A DNA stretch of 64,000 nucleotides, taken from contig CP032039.1 of NCBI GenBank assembly GCA_008032935.1, forward strand, positions 1,116,001 to 1,180,000, given 5' to 3'. Below, one piece after another: positions 18,780 through 28,702 of this stretch (position 1 is the first letter of the stretch; each line of letters starts with the position of its first letter). Under the pieces are notes generated by a model that saw nothing but the letters and a program-made list of their open reading frames with translations, was not told the origin of the DNA and searched no databases. The DNA comes from Helicobacter pylori (GTDB lineage: Bacteria; Campylobacterota; Campylobacteria; Campylobacterales; Helicobacteraceae). The translations under genes and the position numbers were made by a program.

Positions 18780-19249
18780 TCTTCTTCCTTTCTAAAAATA
18801 TCTAAAAACAGCGCATCTCCCACTAAACTCGCTCTAACGCTTAAGGCTTTGAGGTTAAGAATGCTCGTGGTAGTGGTGCCGTTTTTATAGCTGTGATCAT
18901 AATGCGTGATAGCGACTTGGCTTTTTAAAATGCAATCAATGACTCGCTCTTTTTCTTTTTTTAACGCTATTTCTAAAAGGAAGCGTTCTAGTTTGGTTTG
19001 GAGCAAGGGGTTTTTCAAATCGGGTAAGTTGCTAGTAATAATAGAGCAATGATAATCTAAAACATAGGGGGCTGTTTTGATGCGGCTAACGATAGGTTTA
19101 GAGATGGAATACTCTTCGCCCATCACTCTAGAATCAACGATTTTCAAGCGGTACGAAATTAAAAATTCTTGATCTTCTAGGGGGTTTAGAGCATGCAAAG
19201 AAACCCCTAAAAAATACAATAAAAAATAAAAGAATGAAAAGAAACGCAT
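18776..19249 (-). CDS. hypothetical exported protein
   Basis: A 157-residue protein starting [20 protein letters not shown], a signal peptide or N-terminal anchor, followed by 'LNPLEDQEFLISYRLKIVDSRVMGEEYSISKPIV' and two cysteines. The ATG overlaps the gyrA stop as TGATG and its own stop overlaps the flgR ATG, so it is coupled on both sides. A GTG one codon upstream is also possible. Probably periplasmic; function unknown. Its position before flgR may be fortuitous. Confidence 0.75.
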   Translation of the reverse strand: MRFFSFFYFLLYFLGVSLHALNPLEDQEFLISYRLKIVDSRVMGEEYSISKPIVSRIKTAPYVLDYHCSIITSNLPDLKNPLLQTKLERFLLEIALKKEKERVIDCILKSQVAITHYDHSYKNGTTTTSILNLKALSVRASLVGDALFLDIFRKEEE

Positions 19250-21729
19250 CACTCAAATAATTGTGCAGGAGAGTTTTCTAGATTTTCTGGCTCTTCTTCT
19301 TTAGGGCAAGAATTGACATACACGACTTTATCAGCGGTGTTTATGAGCTTTACCCCACTAGCGTTTCTTCCGGTTTCTCTAATATCTTTAATAGAAACTC
19401 TAATCATTTTTGCGCTCGCAGTAAGAATCATCAAATCCAGATTTTCATCATCCACGCTGATAACGCCCACTAGATTGCCGGTTTTTTGAGTGAGCTTCAT
19501 GCCAATGACCCCCTTACCTCCACGAGATTGCTCCCTATATGCTTCGGCTAGAGTTTGCTTGCCAAGCCCGTTCTCGCTCACGCTCAAAAGCTTGTTGCCA
19601 TCATCGCTAATAACGACCGCGCCGACAACAAAATCGTTTTCATTCAGCCTAATCCCTATAACCCCACGAGTAGTTCTTCCGATCTCGCGCACATCTTCTA
19701 AAGGGAATTTAATGAAAATGCCCAAATGCGATGCGATGAGCAAATGCTTAGCGTTTTTATCCACAACTTTTGCACTCACTAATTCATCGCCTTCATCTAA
19801 AACAATCGCTCTGATACCACAACTCCTGTTGCTTTCAAATTCGCTCAAATTGGTGCGCTTCACCACGCCATTTTTTGTGAAGAAAGCTAAAGAGCACTCA
19901 TCGCTAAAGTCTTTAGTGCTTAGAGTCGCCATGATCTTTTCATCAGGAGCGAGCGAAATTAAATTCACAACGGCTTTACCCATAGCGATCCGGCTCGCTT
20001 CTGGGATTTTATAGACTTTCAAATGATACAATTGCCCCTTATTGGTGATAAAGAGCAAAATATCATGCGTGTTAGCCACAAAAAAGTTTTCAATGAAATC
20101 GTCTTCATAAGTGCTGCCTGAAAGCTTGCCCTTACCGCCACGATTTTGCTTTTCATAAGCTTTTAAATCCACTCTTTTCACATAGCCTTTATAGCTCATG
20201 CTCACCACCATAGGCTCATTAGCGATCAAATCTTCTATGTCAATATTTTCATAAGATTCTTGAATTTCAGTGCACCTTGGAGAAGAAAACTGCTCTTTGA
20301 CTTCTAAAAGCTCTGTTTTGACGACCTCATTCAAGCGATCTTCGCTCTTTAAAATGCCATTGAGATCATCAATAAGCTCTAATAAGTTTTGGTATTCTTC
20401 TTTGATCTTATCCCTTTCAAGGCCTGTTAAGCGTTGCAAACGCATTTCTAAAATGGCTTTGCTTTGGATTTCACTCAAAGTGAAACGCTCCATTAAGGCG
20501 TTTTTAGCCGCTTCTGGGCTTGAGCTTGTTTTAATGAGTCGCACGATTTCATCAATATTATCCAAGGCGATCAAATAGCCCTCTAAAATATGCGCTCTGG
20601 TCTTAGCTTTTTCTAATTCAAAAATAGTGCGTCTTATAATAATGGTTTTTCTGTGGTTTAAAAAAAGGCACAACAACTCTAAAAGCGTGAAAATCTTAGG
20701 CTCTTTATTGTAAATAGCGAGTAAAATGATGCTAAAAGTGGTCTCCATGGTGGTGAGTTTGTAAAGGTGGTTTAAGACAATTTCACTCATTGCGTCTCTT
20801 TTTAATTCAATCACCACTCTAATGCCCTCTCTATCGCTCTCATCGCGCACTTCGCTAATGCCTTCAATTTGTTTTTCTCGCGCTAAATCGCTGATTTGTT
20901 CCACCAATTTGGCTTTATTGGTTTGAAAAGGCATTTCATCTAAAACGATGATTTCTTTATTTTTCGTCTTTTCCACATGCACTTTGGCCCGCACTTTCAC
21001 GCGCCCTCGCCCCGTTTTATAGGCTTCAACAATACCCGCCTTGCCATAAATGATCCCGCCGGTGGGAAAATCAGGCCCTTTGACAAATTCTAAAATTTCA
21101 TCTAATTCAGCGTCAGGGTTTTCTAAGACATGCGCTAAAGCGTCTATGATTTCATCAATCCTATGAGGGGGGATAGAAGTCGCCATCCCTACAGCGATCC
21201 CATTAGCCCCATTGACTAAAAGGTTAGGCAGACGGCTTGGTAGAATATCTGGCTCTTTTAAGGTGTCATCATAATTAGGCACAAAATCAATGGTGTCCTT
21301 ATCAATATCCCTTAAAATTTCTTCACTCGCCTTAGTCATTCTGGCTTCAGTGTAACGCATCGCTGCAGCGTTATCGCCATCAATAGAGCCAAAGTTGCCC
21401 TGCCCATCCACTAATTCCAAACGCATGGAAAAATCTTGCGCCATTCTCACTAACGCATCATAAACCGCGTTATCGCCATGGGGGTGGTATTTACCAATCA
21501 CATCACCCACGATCCTAGCGCTTTTTTTGTAAGCGACTTTGGAAGTAAGACCTAATTCATGCATCGCATACAAAATACGCCTATGCACAGGCTTTAAGCC
21601 ATCTCTAGCGTCCGGTAAAGCACGCCCTATGATCACGCTCATGGAATAGGCTAAATAGCTCTCTTCAATAGAAGAATCAATCCCCACTTCTACAATATTT
21701 TTTGTTTCATTGACTAAATGATCTTGCAT
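19249..21729 (-). CDS. gyrA: DNA gyrase subunit A
   Basis: An 826-residue type IIA topoisomerase subunit. The breakage-reunion domain holds '[16 protein letters not shown]', '[20 protein letters not shown]' and the catalytic tyrosine Y126 in [10 protein letters not shown]; the C-terminal beta-pinwheel has repeated 'G.Y.KR', 'NRGGKGK' and 'SRGGKGVIG' blade motifs, including a gyrase box. With GyrB it introduces negative supercoils. Quinolone-determining positions read N87 and D91, the susceptible-type residues in H. pylori. It heads a run with the exported protein and flgR. Confidence 0.98.
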   Translation of the reverse strand: MQDHLVNETKNIVEVGIDSSIEESYLAYSMSVIIGRALPDARDGLKPVHRRILYAMHELGLTSKVAYKKSARIVGDVIGKYHPHGDNAVYDALVRMAQDFSMRLELVDGQGNFGSIDGDNAAAMRYTEARMTKASEEILRDIDKDTIDFVPNYDDTLKEPDILPSRLPNLLVNGANGIAVGMATSIPPHRIDEIIDALAHVLENPDAELDEILEFVKGPDFPTGGIIYGKAGIVEAYKTGRGRVKVRAKVHVEKTKNKEIIVLDEMPFQTNKAKLVEQISDLAREKQIEGISEVRDESDREGIRVVIELKRDAMSEIVLNHLYKLTTMETTFSIILLAIYNKEPKIFTLLELLCLFLNHRKTIIIRRTIFELEKAKTRAHILEGYLIALDNIDEIVRLIKTSSSPEAAKNALMERFTLSEIQSKAILEMRLQRLTGLERDKIKEEYQNLLELIDDLNGILKSEDRLNEVVKTELLEVKEQFSSPRCTEIQESYENIDIEDLIANEPMVVSMSYKGYVKRVDLKAYEKQNRGGKGKLSGSTYEDDFIENFFVANTHDILLFITNKGQLYHLKVYKIPEASRIAMGKAVVNLISLAPDEKIMATLSTKDFSDECSLAFFTKNGVVKRTNLSEFESNRSCGIRAIVLDEGDELVSAKVVDKNAKHLLIASHLGIFIKFPLEDVREIGRTTRGVIGIRLNENDFVVGAVVISDDGNKLLSVSENGLGKQTLAEAYREQSRGGKGVIGMKLTQKTGNLVGVISVDDENLDLMILTASAKMIRVSIKDIRETGRNASGVKLINTADKVVYVNSCPKEEEPENLENSPAQLFE

Positions 21730-21748
21730 GTGTCTCCCTAAAATTTAA

Positions 21749-22135
21749 TTACTTCAAATAAAGCGTTAAAAGATAACGCCCCCAAACAAAAGCCCAAAAA
21801 ATAAGCCCTATCAGTTGGGCTGAACTGGCCATGTCTTTAGCCTTTTTGGCTAATGGGTGGAACTCGGTGCCAGTAAAATCCACAGCCTTTTCAATAGAGC
21901 TATTGATGAGTTCAACCACCACCGATAAAAAACAAGGCAAAATCAATAGCCCCCATTCTAAAAAATCTTTAGCTAGATAGCTCGCTAGAGCGATACAAAA
22001 AAGAGCCAAGATGGCAATTTGCCTGAACGCACTCTCTTCAGCCCACGCGCATTTAAGCCCGTCTTTAGAATAAAAAAGGGCTTTAAAAAGGCGTTTAAAC
22101 CCTTTAGCTTTGGGGGGGACTTTGAAATCACTCAT
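21749..22135 (-). CDS. dgkA: diacylglycerol kinase
   Basis: A 128-residue inner membrane protein with three hydrophobic segments. The conserved active-site region 'VVVELINSSIEKAVDFTG...HPLAKKAKDMASSAQLI' (E..N.AIE...D, KD.gSAA in the family) is present. DgkA phosphorylates diacylglycerol to phosphatidic acid, recycling lipid from membrane-derived synthesis. It overlaps the upstream gene by eight bases and lies 19 bp before gyrA. Confidence 0.93.
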   Translation of the reverse strand: MSDFKVPPKAKGFKRLFKALFYSKDGLKCAWAEESAFRQIAILALFCIALASYLAKDFLEWGLLILPCFLSVVVELINSSIEKAVDFTGTEFHPLAKKAKDMASSAQLIGLIFWAFVWGRYLLTLYLK

Positions 22136-23156
22136 GGCTTATTTTGTAAGATTGAAAGAAATTCACGCTAAGGCTATCTAACAAGGCGTTAAAAGTCAGC
22201 TTGGTGTTGTCTTTAGCTTGGGCGTTAAGAGTGATCTGGGATCGTTTGTCTTTAGCTATAGAAACAAAGGCTTGCAACAATCCTTTAAAATTTTGTTGGA
22301 GCTCTGTATTGTCTTTAAAATGGGATTGGAACAAGGCTATAAAATAGTTTTCTAAAGAAGCCAACGCGCTTTCATAAGAGACGCTAGGGGTTTGAGATCG
22401 CAAACTAAAATAAGGGGAAAAAAAGCCCAAACTCTCTTTATTTTGGTGGTAAAAGGACTCTAAAACATTTTTAAGATGGCGCGCTTGGATAGAAACGCTC
22501 AACTTTGGCGCTGAAAAACGCAGTTTGTCTTGCAACTCTTCTGTGGCTTTAGCGTCTTTAGAACTCAAGGTTTTAAAAATATTTTTAAGGGAGAGATTTT
22601 CTTGAGTCTCCATTAAACCCTCTTGAAAAAAAGTGTAAGCAAGGATATTCTCCGCATTAGTCAAATCGCATTTTAAATTGTCGTTTAAGGTTTTTTCATC
22701 TAGAGCGTTGAATTTTAAAGAGCAATTCAAGCGCGTGGGTTTCATTTTTTCTAATAAGGCATTCAAGTCTTTTAGGGGGATTTGGCTGATTTTTTGCTGA
22801 ATATCTTGTTCTAAAATAGGGGATTTGATTTGAGAGCTGATAGAAAGGATAAGAGAGCTTTTGTCTAAAGAATGGAGCTTGATATTTAAATTTTTAAAAT
22901 CCACAATAGGGGAGTTTTGAGAGTCTAAAAAACTGATCTCTTTAGAAACGCATGCGATTTTAAAAAACCCTTCGCATTCAAAAGGAGTGCCTACAATCCC
23001 CATGCCCTTAATATGGGGGCGTTGATCTAAATAAGCGTTAAGATAAGCGGTTAAAGATTTTTTAACCGACATGCTGGTAAAGAAGATAAACACCCCTAAA
23101 AGCACGCAAATTAAAGCCCCAATAACCACCATCCAAGACATAAATTTTTTAGTCAA
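22128..23156 (-). CDS. hypothetical membrane-anchored protein
   Basis: About 342 residues: an N-terminal membrane anchor (MSWMVVIGALICVLLGVFIF) and a long, probably periplasmic, Ser/Leu/Lys-rich domain ('FECEGFFKIACVSKEISFLD', 'KFNALDEKTLNDNLKCDL'). The TTG at 23156 is chosen because AAAGGG lies five bases upstream; GTG 23162 is too close and ATG 23141 is possible. It overlaps dgkA by eight bases and is likely co-transcribed. I recognise no defined family; a lipid or envelope role would be guesswork. Confidence 0.7.
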   Translation of the reverse strand: MTKKFMSWMVVIGALICVLLGVFIFFTSMSVKKSLTAYLNAYLDQRPHIKGMGIVGTPFECEGFFKIACVSKEISFLDSQNSPIVDFKNLNIKLHSLDKSSLILSISSQIKSPILEQDIQQKISQIPLKDLNALLEKMKPTRLNCSLKFNALDEKTLNDNLKCDLTNAENILAYTFFQEGLMETQENLSLKNIFKTLSSKDAKATEELQDKLRFSAPKLSVSIQARHLKNVLESFYHQNKESLGFFSPYFSLRSQTPSVSYESALASLENYFIALFQSHFKDNTELQQNFKGLLQAFVSIAKDKRSQITLNAQAKDNTKLTFNALLDSLSVNFFQSYKISHE

Positions 23157-23162
23157 AAACAC

Positions 23163-23487
23163 CCTTTATTTTATTGAAAGTATAGTGATAGAACTCATAA
23201 AATGCGTTTTCTTATTTTTAGGACAGAAAATATCGTGTTTGTTAGGACAAAAAAGTCGTTAGCAACGCCTTGTGTTACTTTCATAGCTTTTCCTTGTTAG
23301 ATGGAATTAAAATTATACCTAGTATTAAATCAAAAAAAAAGAAAAAGAGCTTAAAATTTTGAAAAAGTCCTAATTTGTGGCTGAATTTGTTGGGATTGAA
23401 GAAAAATTCGCTTGAGTTGAATTAACCCAAGTTTTTTAATGCGTCAAAGAGGCATAAAGCCTCTTCATAAAAAAGGATTGAGCGATT
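23163..23487. other. intergenic spacer between acxC and the membrane-anchored gene
   Basis: 325 bp, AT-rich, without a credible gene. It holds the acxC terminator at 23447-23465 and, near 23163-23320, the probable promoter region of the downstream minus-strand gene. Nothing else is recognised. Confidence 0.6.
23447..23465 (-). terminator. terminator downstream of acxABC
   Basis: AAGAGGC and GCCTCTT form a perfect seven-base stem with a five-base loop, 23 bases after the acxC stop. No long T tract follows, so strength is uncertain. Confidence 0.6.
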
Positions 23488-23988
23488 TTAGCGTCTTTCT
23501 GGGGGCTGTATGCCTAGCCAATCTTTATAAAACACCTCTATATCAGGCTCAAAATCATGGATCACAGGATACCAAGGAGTTGGGGCTTCAACATCTAAAA
23601 GGATGCCGCAATCCGGGCAAATATACTCCCGATACACTTGCCAGTGAGTATCACTGGCTAAGAGTTTAGGATACACCTCTTCCATTTTTTCTGCTGTATC
23701 GCGCACATAGATGTTTGCATGCAATTTCCAATTCTCCTCTGGAGTGCAAAACGCATGGCCGCATGAACACTTAATCACCCACTTCTTTTGAGGATCTTGC
23801 ACCACAAACAAATGCGGCCCCAAGGGTAAGACGATTTTGTCATCAAAATCTACCTTATCTTGCAACACCTTCAAATACATTTGGAACCTTTCATGATCTT
23901 TAGGCATGCTAAGCATTTTTAAGACAGTGTTCCAATCCAAGTTCCCCTCTACCAAATTTTTAATTTGTTCTTGTGTGTATTTTGACAT
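23488..23988 (-). CDS. acxC: acetone carboxylase gamma subunit
   Basis: A 166-residue protein starting MSKYTQEQIKNLVEGNLDW. It contains the family pattern of cysteines (KCSCGHAFC and ICPDCGILL) that could bind metal, and 'TPWYPVIHDFEPDIEVFYKDWLG'. ATG 23986-23988 is chosen because AAGGAG lies seven bases upstream; two earlier in-frame starts lack this. With AcxA and AcxB it forms the complex that carboxylates acetone to acetoacetate using ATP and bicarbonate. It follows acxB by 16 bp. Confidence 0.92.
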   Translation of the reverse strand: MSKYTQEQIKNLVEGNLDWNTVLKMLSMPKDHERFQMYLKVLQDKVDFDDKIVLPLGPHLFVVQDPQKKWVIKCSCGHAFCTPEENWKLHANIYVRDTAEKMEEVYPKLLASDTHWQVYREYICPDCGILLDVEAPTPWYPVIHDFEPDIEVFYKDWLGIQPPERR

Positions 23989-24004
23989 GACCATTCTCCT
24001 TTCT

Positions 24005-26302
24005 TTATTTCTCATCAACCAACAGAACTGTGCGCACATCAGGCAATTTGCTCAAATCCATCCTGTATTTAGATCCATAGGTGAATACGCCAAGCTCATC
24101 TTCTTTCATGCTCCAGCTCTTTGGCAAGTTCCAGAATGTTTTAAAATCGCTTAAAAACTTGGGTGAGAGATCAAAGCTAGTCGCATACATGTGCTTAACC
24201 TGTTTGGAAGCCTCTTTTTCAAGGATAGCGTTTCTTTCTTGCTCCATCCATTCTTTTACAGGGATGGATCTAGCCTTTCTGTTTTCAAGAATTTCTTTTC
24301 TTCTGGCTTTCGTTTTGGCTTCATCGCCGACCCAAATGCCGTCTTTATTTTGACTCACCACCGCACCATAAACCTTGTAAGCGTATTCTGGCAATAGCTG
24401 TTTGCTGTTGAGATCTTCTAAAATCGCATTCAAATCCCTTTCAATCGGATCGCCAAATCCAGGACCGCCTTTGATGTAATTCAAATACAAATCATAATTG
24501 TCAAAGCAGTTCTCGGTGGTGATGCATTGCTTATCCCTTTTAACTTGAGATGCATGAGAAATGTGCTTTTCATAATCTCTATCAGTTGGGTTAAAATCGC
24601 CTCCCAAAGGCAAGCTGGCGTTATTTTTAATCCTGTTTTCTAAATCGGTGTTGTGCGCTTCAAACCTATAACCACTGGCCGCTGGATAGCCCCCCATCAT
24701 ACCCCAATCGCTATTCATATAGCCATTACCCATAAAGAACATGGTCCAATCATGCGCACCCCACACCATTCTTAAGGTTTCAAACCCGTTACCGCCTCGA
24801 TATTTTCCATACCCACCGGTATTGGCTTTGACATTCCTGCCTAGATAAAGAAGAGGCTCTGCCATTTCCCAAATTTCAACATCGCCCATATCGCCTTCTG
24901 GATTCCAAATAGCCGCTGCGTGATTCAAGCCGTCTTTTATCGCGCAAGCTCCAGTCCCACAAGAACTCGTCTCAAAGCTATTCACTGCATGGATTTCTCC
25001 ATCCTGGTTGATACCACCGCCTTGCAACCAATTGGAAGTGTTAGCGTTTCCGGAATTGACCTCTTCTAAATACCCTCGGCTGTAATACGCTTGAGATAAG
25101 CCTCTCCACAAAGCGCTCCAGCCTGATACCAAGAAATGCCACGCATAAGCATGCCCGGTGCGCCTGTCATCTGGATTCATCCAAGTCCCTTTTTTGAGTC
25201 TGAACTGCGTAGCGAAATAAGCGCCATCATTGATGCGAGAAGTGGGTATCAGCGTTTGAGTCATCATCACCCAAATACCGCTAGTGAAAGACACTTGGTT
25301 GCAATTAAAAGAGTGCCATCCCCACCTGGACGCACCTTCAAAATCTAATTTCCATGTAGCGTCTTTATTGATAGTGATTTCCACAGGAGAGTGCATGATT
25401 GTGTCTAGCTTAGCAAATTCAGAGCACACGCCAATATCTTTATGTGCATAAGGCACATCCACAAACGCTACCTTTCTATACTTGCCTGGTATGGTCATGG
25501 ATTTGATCCTAGAAATAAGGCCTCTTCTGCCCTCTTCAATCACCTCATCAATGAATCGCATGTAAGAATCAATGCCGTCTTCTTTAATGACTTCCATCAC
25601 TAAATCCCTAATCATATGGCATCCTGCAATCCTAGTCCTTTCATCTAGAATCCAATATTTAGGCGTGCGAACCGATCTTTGAGATTCATGCAGCCAATCT
25701 TTAAAGCTTTCATCGTTCGCTCCTGTCTTGCGGCAAGTGATCATGTATCCATCCCCAAATCTTTGAACCTGTCCAGTGCTCATTGATCCTGGAGTAACCG
25801 AACCGGTATCAATCACATGCGTAACGCCGCCTACCCACCCAATCAATTTTTCATCGTGGAAAATAGGCACAAGAGTCATAATATCGCATGGGTGCACATT
25901 CCCAATCGCGCAGTCGTTATTGGTGAAAATATCCTTGTCATTGATGCCTGGGTTGTCTTCCCAATTATTCTCTACCATGTATTTGATAGCTGATCCCATA
26001 GTGCCTACATGGATAATGATACCCGTAGAAGTCAGCACGCTATCGCCCACAGCGTTATAAAGCGTGAAGCACAATTCCCCCTCTTGCTCAACAATAGGGC
26101 TTGCCGCAATCCTTTTAGCTGTTTCTCTGGCATGCACGATACCGCCTCTTAATTTAGAGAACATCTTCTCATAACCGATCGGATCTCTTTCTTTAAACTC
26201 TAGTTTTTTAAGGCCATTATAATGCCCTGTCTTTTCTGTCCTGGCTAGGATTTCATCTCTAGCTTGTTTTAAAGTTTTGCCGTTTTTCAATAAATTTGCC
26301 AT
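24005..26302 (-). CDS. acxB: acetone carboxylase alpha-type (HyuB-like) subunit
   Basis: A 765-residue cytosolic protein of the hydantoinase B/oxoprolinase family. Features include 'RIAASPIVEQEGELCFTLYNAVGDSV', 'TNNDCAIGNVHPCDIMTLVPIFHDEKLIGWVGGVTHVIDTG'-type segments and the C-terminal 'GGPGFGDPIERDL' typical of HyuB. AAAGGAG precedes the ATG. It lies between acxA and acxC. In H. pylori the acx genes are linked to acetone use and colonisation. Substrate assignment follows the complete acxABC set rather than this subunit alone. Confidence 0.93.
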   Translation of the reverse strand: MANLLKNGKTLKQARDEILARTEKTGHYNGLKKLEFKERDPIGYEKMFSKLRGGIVHARETAKRIAASPIVEQEGELCFTLYNAVGDSVLTSTGIIIHVGTMGSAIKYMVENNWEDNPGINDKDIFTNNDCAIGNVHPCDIMTLVPIFHDEKLIGWVGGVTHVIDTGSVTPGSMSTGQVQRFGDGYMITCRKTGANDESFKDWLHESQRSVRTPKYWILDERTRIAGCHMIRDLVMEVIKEDGIDSYMRFIDEVIEEGRRGLISRIKSMTIPGKYRKVAFVDVPYAHKDIGVCSEFAKLDTIMHSPVEITINKDATWKLDFEGASRWGWHSFNCNQVSFTSGIWVMMTQTLIPTSRINDGAYFATQFRLKKGTWMNPDDRRTGHAYAWHFLVSGWSALWRGLSQAYYSRGYLEEVNSGNANTSNWLQGGGINQDGEIHAVNSFETSSCGTGACAIKDGLNHAAAIWNPEGDMGDVEIWEMAEPLLYLGRNVKANTGGYGKYRGGNGFETLRMVWGAHDWTMFFMGNGYMNSDWGMMGGYPAASGYRFEAHNTDLENRIKNNASLPLGGDFNPTDRDYEKHISHASQVKRDKQCITTENCFDNYDLYLNYIKGGPGFGDPIERDLNAILEDLNSKQLLPEYAYKVYGAVVSQNKDGIWVGDEAKTKARRKEILENRKARSIPVKEWMEQERNAILEKEASKQVKHMYATSFDLSPKFLSDFKTFWNLPKSWSMKEDELGVFTYGSKYRMDLSKLPDVRTVLLVDEK

Positions 26303-26313
26303 TTTGAACTCCT

Positions 26314-28455
26314 TTATTTAATTTCTTTCAAGTGGAACAATCGGTGTTTGTCTAGTTTTGTCGCAAAGCCTTTGGGTATCACGAAAGTGGTCGCATCTGA
26401 TTCCACGATCGCAGGCCCTACGACTTCATTTCCAGGCAGTAATTTTTCCATTTGCCACACATCTGCATCCACCCATTTTTTATGCCGATAGAATTTTCTA
26501 ACGCCTATTTTGGCTTCTTTTGGGGGCGTAGCGCCATGCTCTTTTTCAACCGGAATCACAGGTTTTTGCGTAGCCACAACACCACGCATGATCACGCCGG
26601 TCACGCTAAAACCAAGCTCTGGAGAACACGCTGATTCAGAATAAACACGAGCGTAGGTTTTTTCATATTCTTTGACAATCTCTTCCCAATCAGCCACGCT
26701 TGCAGCTTTTGACACAGGAGAAGTGATCTCTAAATCATTCAATTGCCCCATATACTGCATCCTGTATCCAGGTCTTAAGATCACATCTTTTTGAGAAAAT
26801 CCATTGATTTTGAACTCTTCAATCACTTTGAGGGTCAATTCATCCCATGCGTCTTGAATGATTTTGCATGCTTCTACTTTTGACTTGTCTGAAGAATACT
26901 GCGGTATGGCAATATCCACGCTCTTGTCGTATCTGTATTCAAAATCAGCACAAGCGCAACCAAAAGCGCTAAATCCAGCCGCCCACGCAGGCACTACCAC
27001 ATCCTTAAACCCTAAGCCTTCTGTATAGCCATAGGTATGCACAGGCCCCGCACCACCATATGAAAAGCACACAAAATCAGACGGGCTATACCCTTTAGCG
27101 CTAATATTGGATCGCAAGTATTCTTTAAGCTCCAAATCAAGCAACTCAATCACACCCGCAGCCGCATCTTCTACGCTAATGCCTAGCGGATCAGCGATTT
27201 GTTCTTTAATGTGTTTTTTAGCCCTATCCACATCTAATTTGATCAAACCGCCTAAGAAATTATCCGGATTCAAATAGCCTAAAACAATATGGCAATCGGT
27301 TACTGAAACCGTGTCTAATCCGCTGTCTTTCCAACAAGTGCCAACCCTATACCCCGCGCTGTCAGGCCCTAGTTTGACAGATCGGCTGTGTGGATCAATG
27401 CGCACAAAACTCCCCGCACCTGCACCAACAGAATCCATAGCCACAAGCGGTAGAGATAAAACAAGGCGCGCCATATCAGGGTCAGAAGCGATGTTGAAAT
27501 TGCTCTTAACGATAAGCGCCATATCAAAGCTCGTGCCACCAATATCGCTGCATGCAATATTGTCATAACCAAGCGTTTCGCCTAGCAATTTAGATCCAAT
27601 CACGCCTCCAATAGGACCGCTCACGATCGTTCTGGCAAGCTCTTTAGCTTTCCAACTAATGGTGCCTCCATGCGTTGCCATCACACGAAGATCAAATTTA
27701 GCGCCATGCTCTTTGAAGCGGTTGCTGACTTTAGAGAGAGTTTGTCTGCTTGGCTCAGCCGCATAAGCTTCTAAGATAGTGGTGTTCATTCTGTGGCTTT
27801 CTTTTCTTTGAGGGTAGTAATCCACCGAAGCGAATACGGGAATATTTTTACCCAATTTTTCAATCTCTTTTAACGCTATATCTCTAACGATCCGCTCGCT
27901 TTCAGCGTTTTTATGAGATTGCAACAAGCAAATCACAATGGCCTTTGCACCTGCGTCTAAAAGCTCCTTAACAGCAACTTTAACCTCTTCTTCGCGCACT
28001 GGGATAACCACTTGCCCCTTGACATCGGTTCTTTCTGTAACGCCTCTAATCCTTTTTAAAGGAATCAGCGGATCATCATACTTGTGCGTGTTGATATGCA
28101 ACCTTTCTTCTAGAGCATACCCCAAGTAGGATTGCAACGCTCTGCCCATAGAATGCATTTGCTCAAAACCCTTATTGCAAATTAGGCCCACTTCCATCCC
28201 ACGCCTTTGGACGACCCGATTGAGCATCGCCGTGCCTGAATACACGCAAGTGATCAACTCTGGATAAACCTTATCCACATCCGATTTCCAGTGCGATAAA
28301 GCGTCTTGCGAGCTATTATAAATAGCTAAGCTCTCATCTTCTGGGTTGCTTTGGGCTTTACCAACTACGAAACTGCCATTTTCTTTCACAAAAAACGTGT
28401 CCGTCATGGTGCCACCGGCATCAATACCCATCACCTGAACTTTTGCGTCTTTCAT
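26314..28455 (-). CDS. acxA: acetone carboxylase beta-type (HyuA-like) subunit
   Basis: A 713-residue protein of the hydantoinase A family with an actin-like ATPase fold: phosphate loop 'MGIDAGGTMTDTFFV' at about 9-23, 'SDIGGTSFDMALI' as the second phosphate-binding motif and 'FSYGGAGPVHTYGY' as the adenosine motif. It supplies ATP-dependent activation for acetone carboxylation. AAGGAG lies eight bases before the ATG. It is the first gene of the acxABC unit; a repeated operator-like motif lies about 35-55 bp upstream. Confidence 0.93.
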   Translation of the reverse strand: MKDAKVQVMGIDAGGTMTDTFFVKENGSFVVGKAQSNPEDESLAIYNSSQDALSHWKSDVDKVYPELITCVYSGTAMLNRVVQRRGMEVGLICNKGFEQMHSMGRALQSYLGYALEERLHINTHKYDDPLIPLKRIRGVTERTDVKGQVVIPVREEEVKVAVKELLDAGAKAIVICLLQSHKNAESERIVRDIALKEIEKLGKNIPVFASVDYYPQRKESHRMNTTILEAYAAEPSRQTLSKVSNRFKEHGAKFDLRVMATHGGTISWKAKELARTIVSGPIGGVIGSKLLGETLGYDNIACSDIGGTSFDMALIVKSNFNIASDPDMARLVLSLPLVAMDSVGAGAGSFVRIDPHSRSVKLGPDSAGYRVGTCWKDSGLDTVSVTDCHIVLGYLNPDNFLGGLIKLDVDRAKKHIKEQIADPLGISVEDAAAGVIELLDLELKEYLRSNISAKGYSPSDFVCFSYGGAGPVHTYGYTEGLGFKDVVVPAWAAGFSAFGCACADFEYRYDKSVDIAIPQYSSDKSKVEACKIIQDAWDELTLKVIEEFKINGFSQKDVILRPGYRMQYMGQLNDLEITSPVSKAASVADWEEIVKEYEKTYARVYSESACSPELGFSVTGVIMRGVVATQKPVIPVEKEHGATPPKEAKIGVRKFYRHKKWVDADVWQMEKLLPGNEVVGPAIVESDATTFVIPKGFATKLDKHRLFHLKEIK

Positions 28456-28487
28456 TTTTTAGACTCCTTAGTATTAAAGTGTTGCTC

Positions 28488-28510
28488 GAGGTAACCTATC
28501 AAGGTAACCT
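28488..28510. promoter_or_regulatory. tandem operator-like repeats upstream of acxA
   Basis: AGGTAACCT occurs at 28489-28497 and again at 28502-28510, 13 bases apart. Each copy is an AGGT/ACCT inverted repeat around one central base. Two phased palindromes in the acxABC leader suggest a regulator-binding site; the regulator is unknown. Confidence 0.45.
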
Positions 28511-28702
28511 GTTCAAATTGTAGGGCTGATTTTTAAATGGAAATCGTTTATTTCAAAGTTGTTTGCAATAAGGGAAAATTTGGTGTAATAAAGTGAAAAG
28601 TAGTAACAAATTCATTCAAAATGCTACTGATATTCATCTTAAATTACCCAAAAATATCATATAAATATCATATAGGCAGAAAAACATTAAACTGATATTA
28701 AA

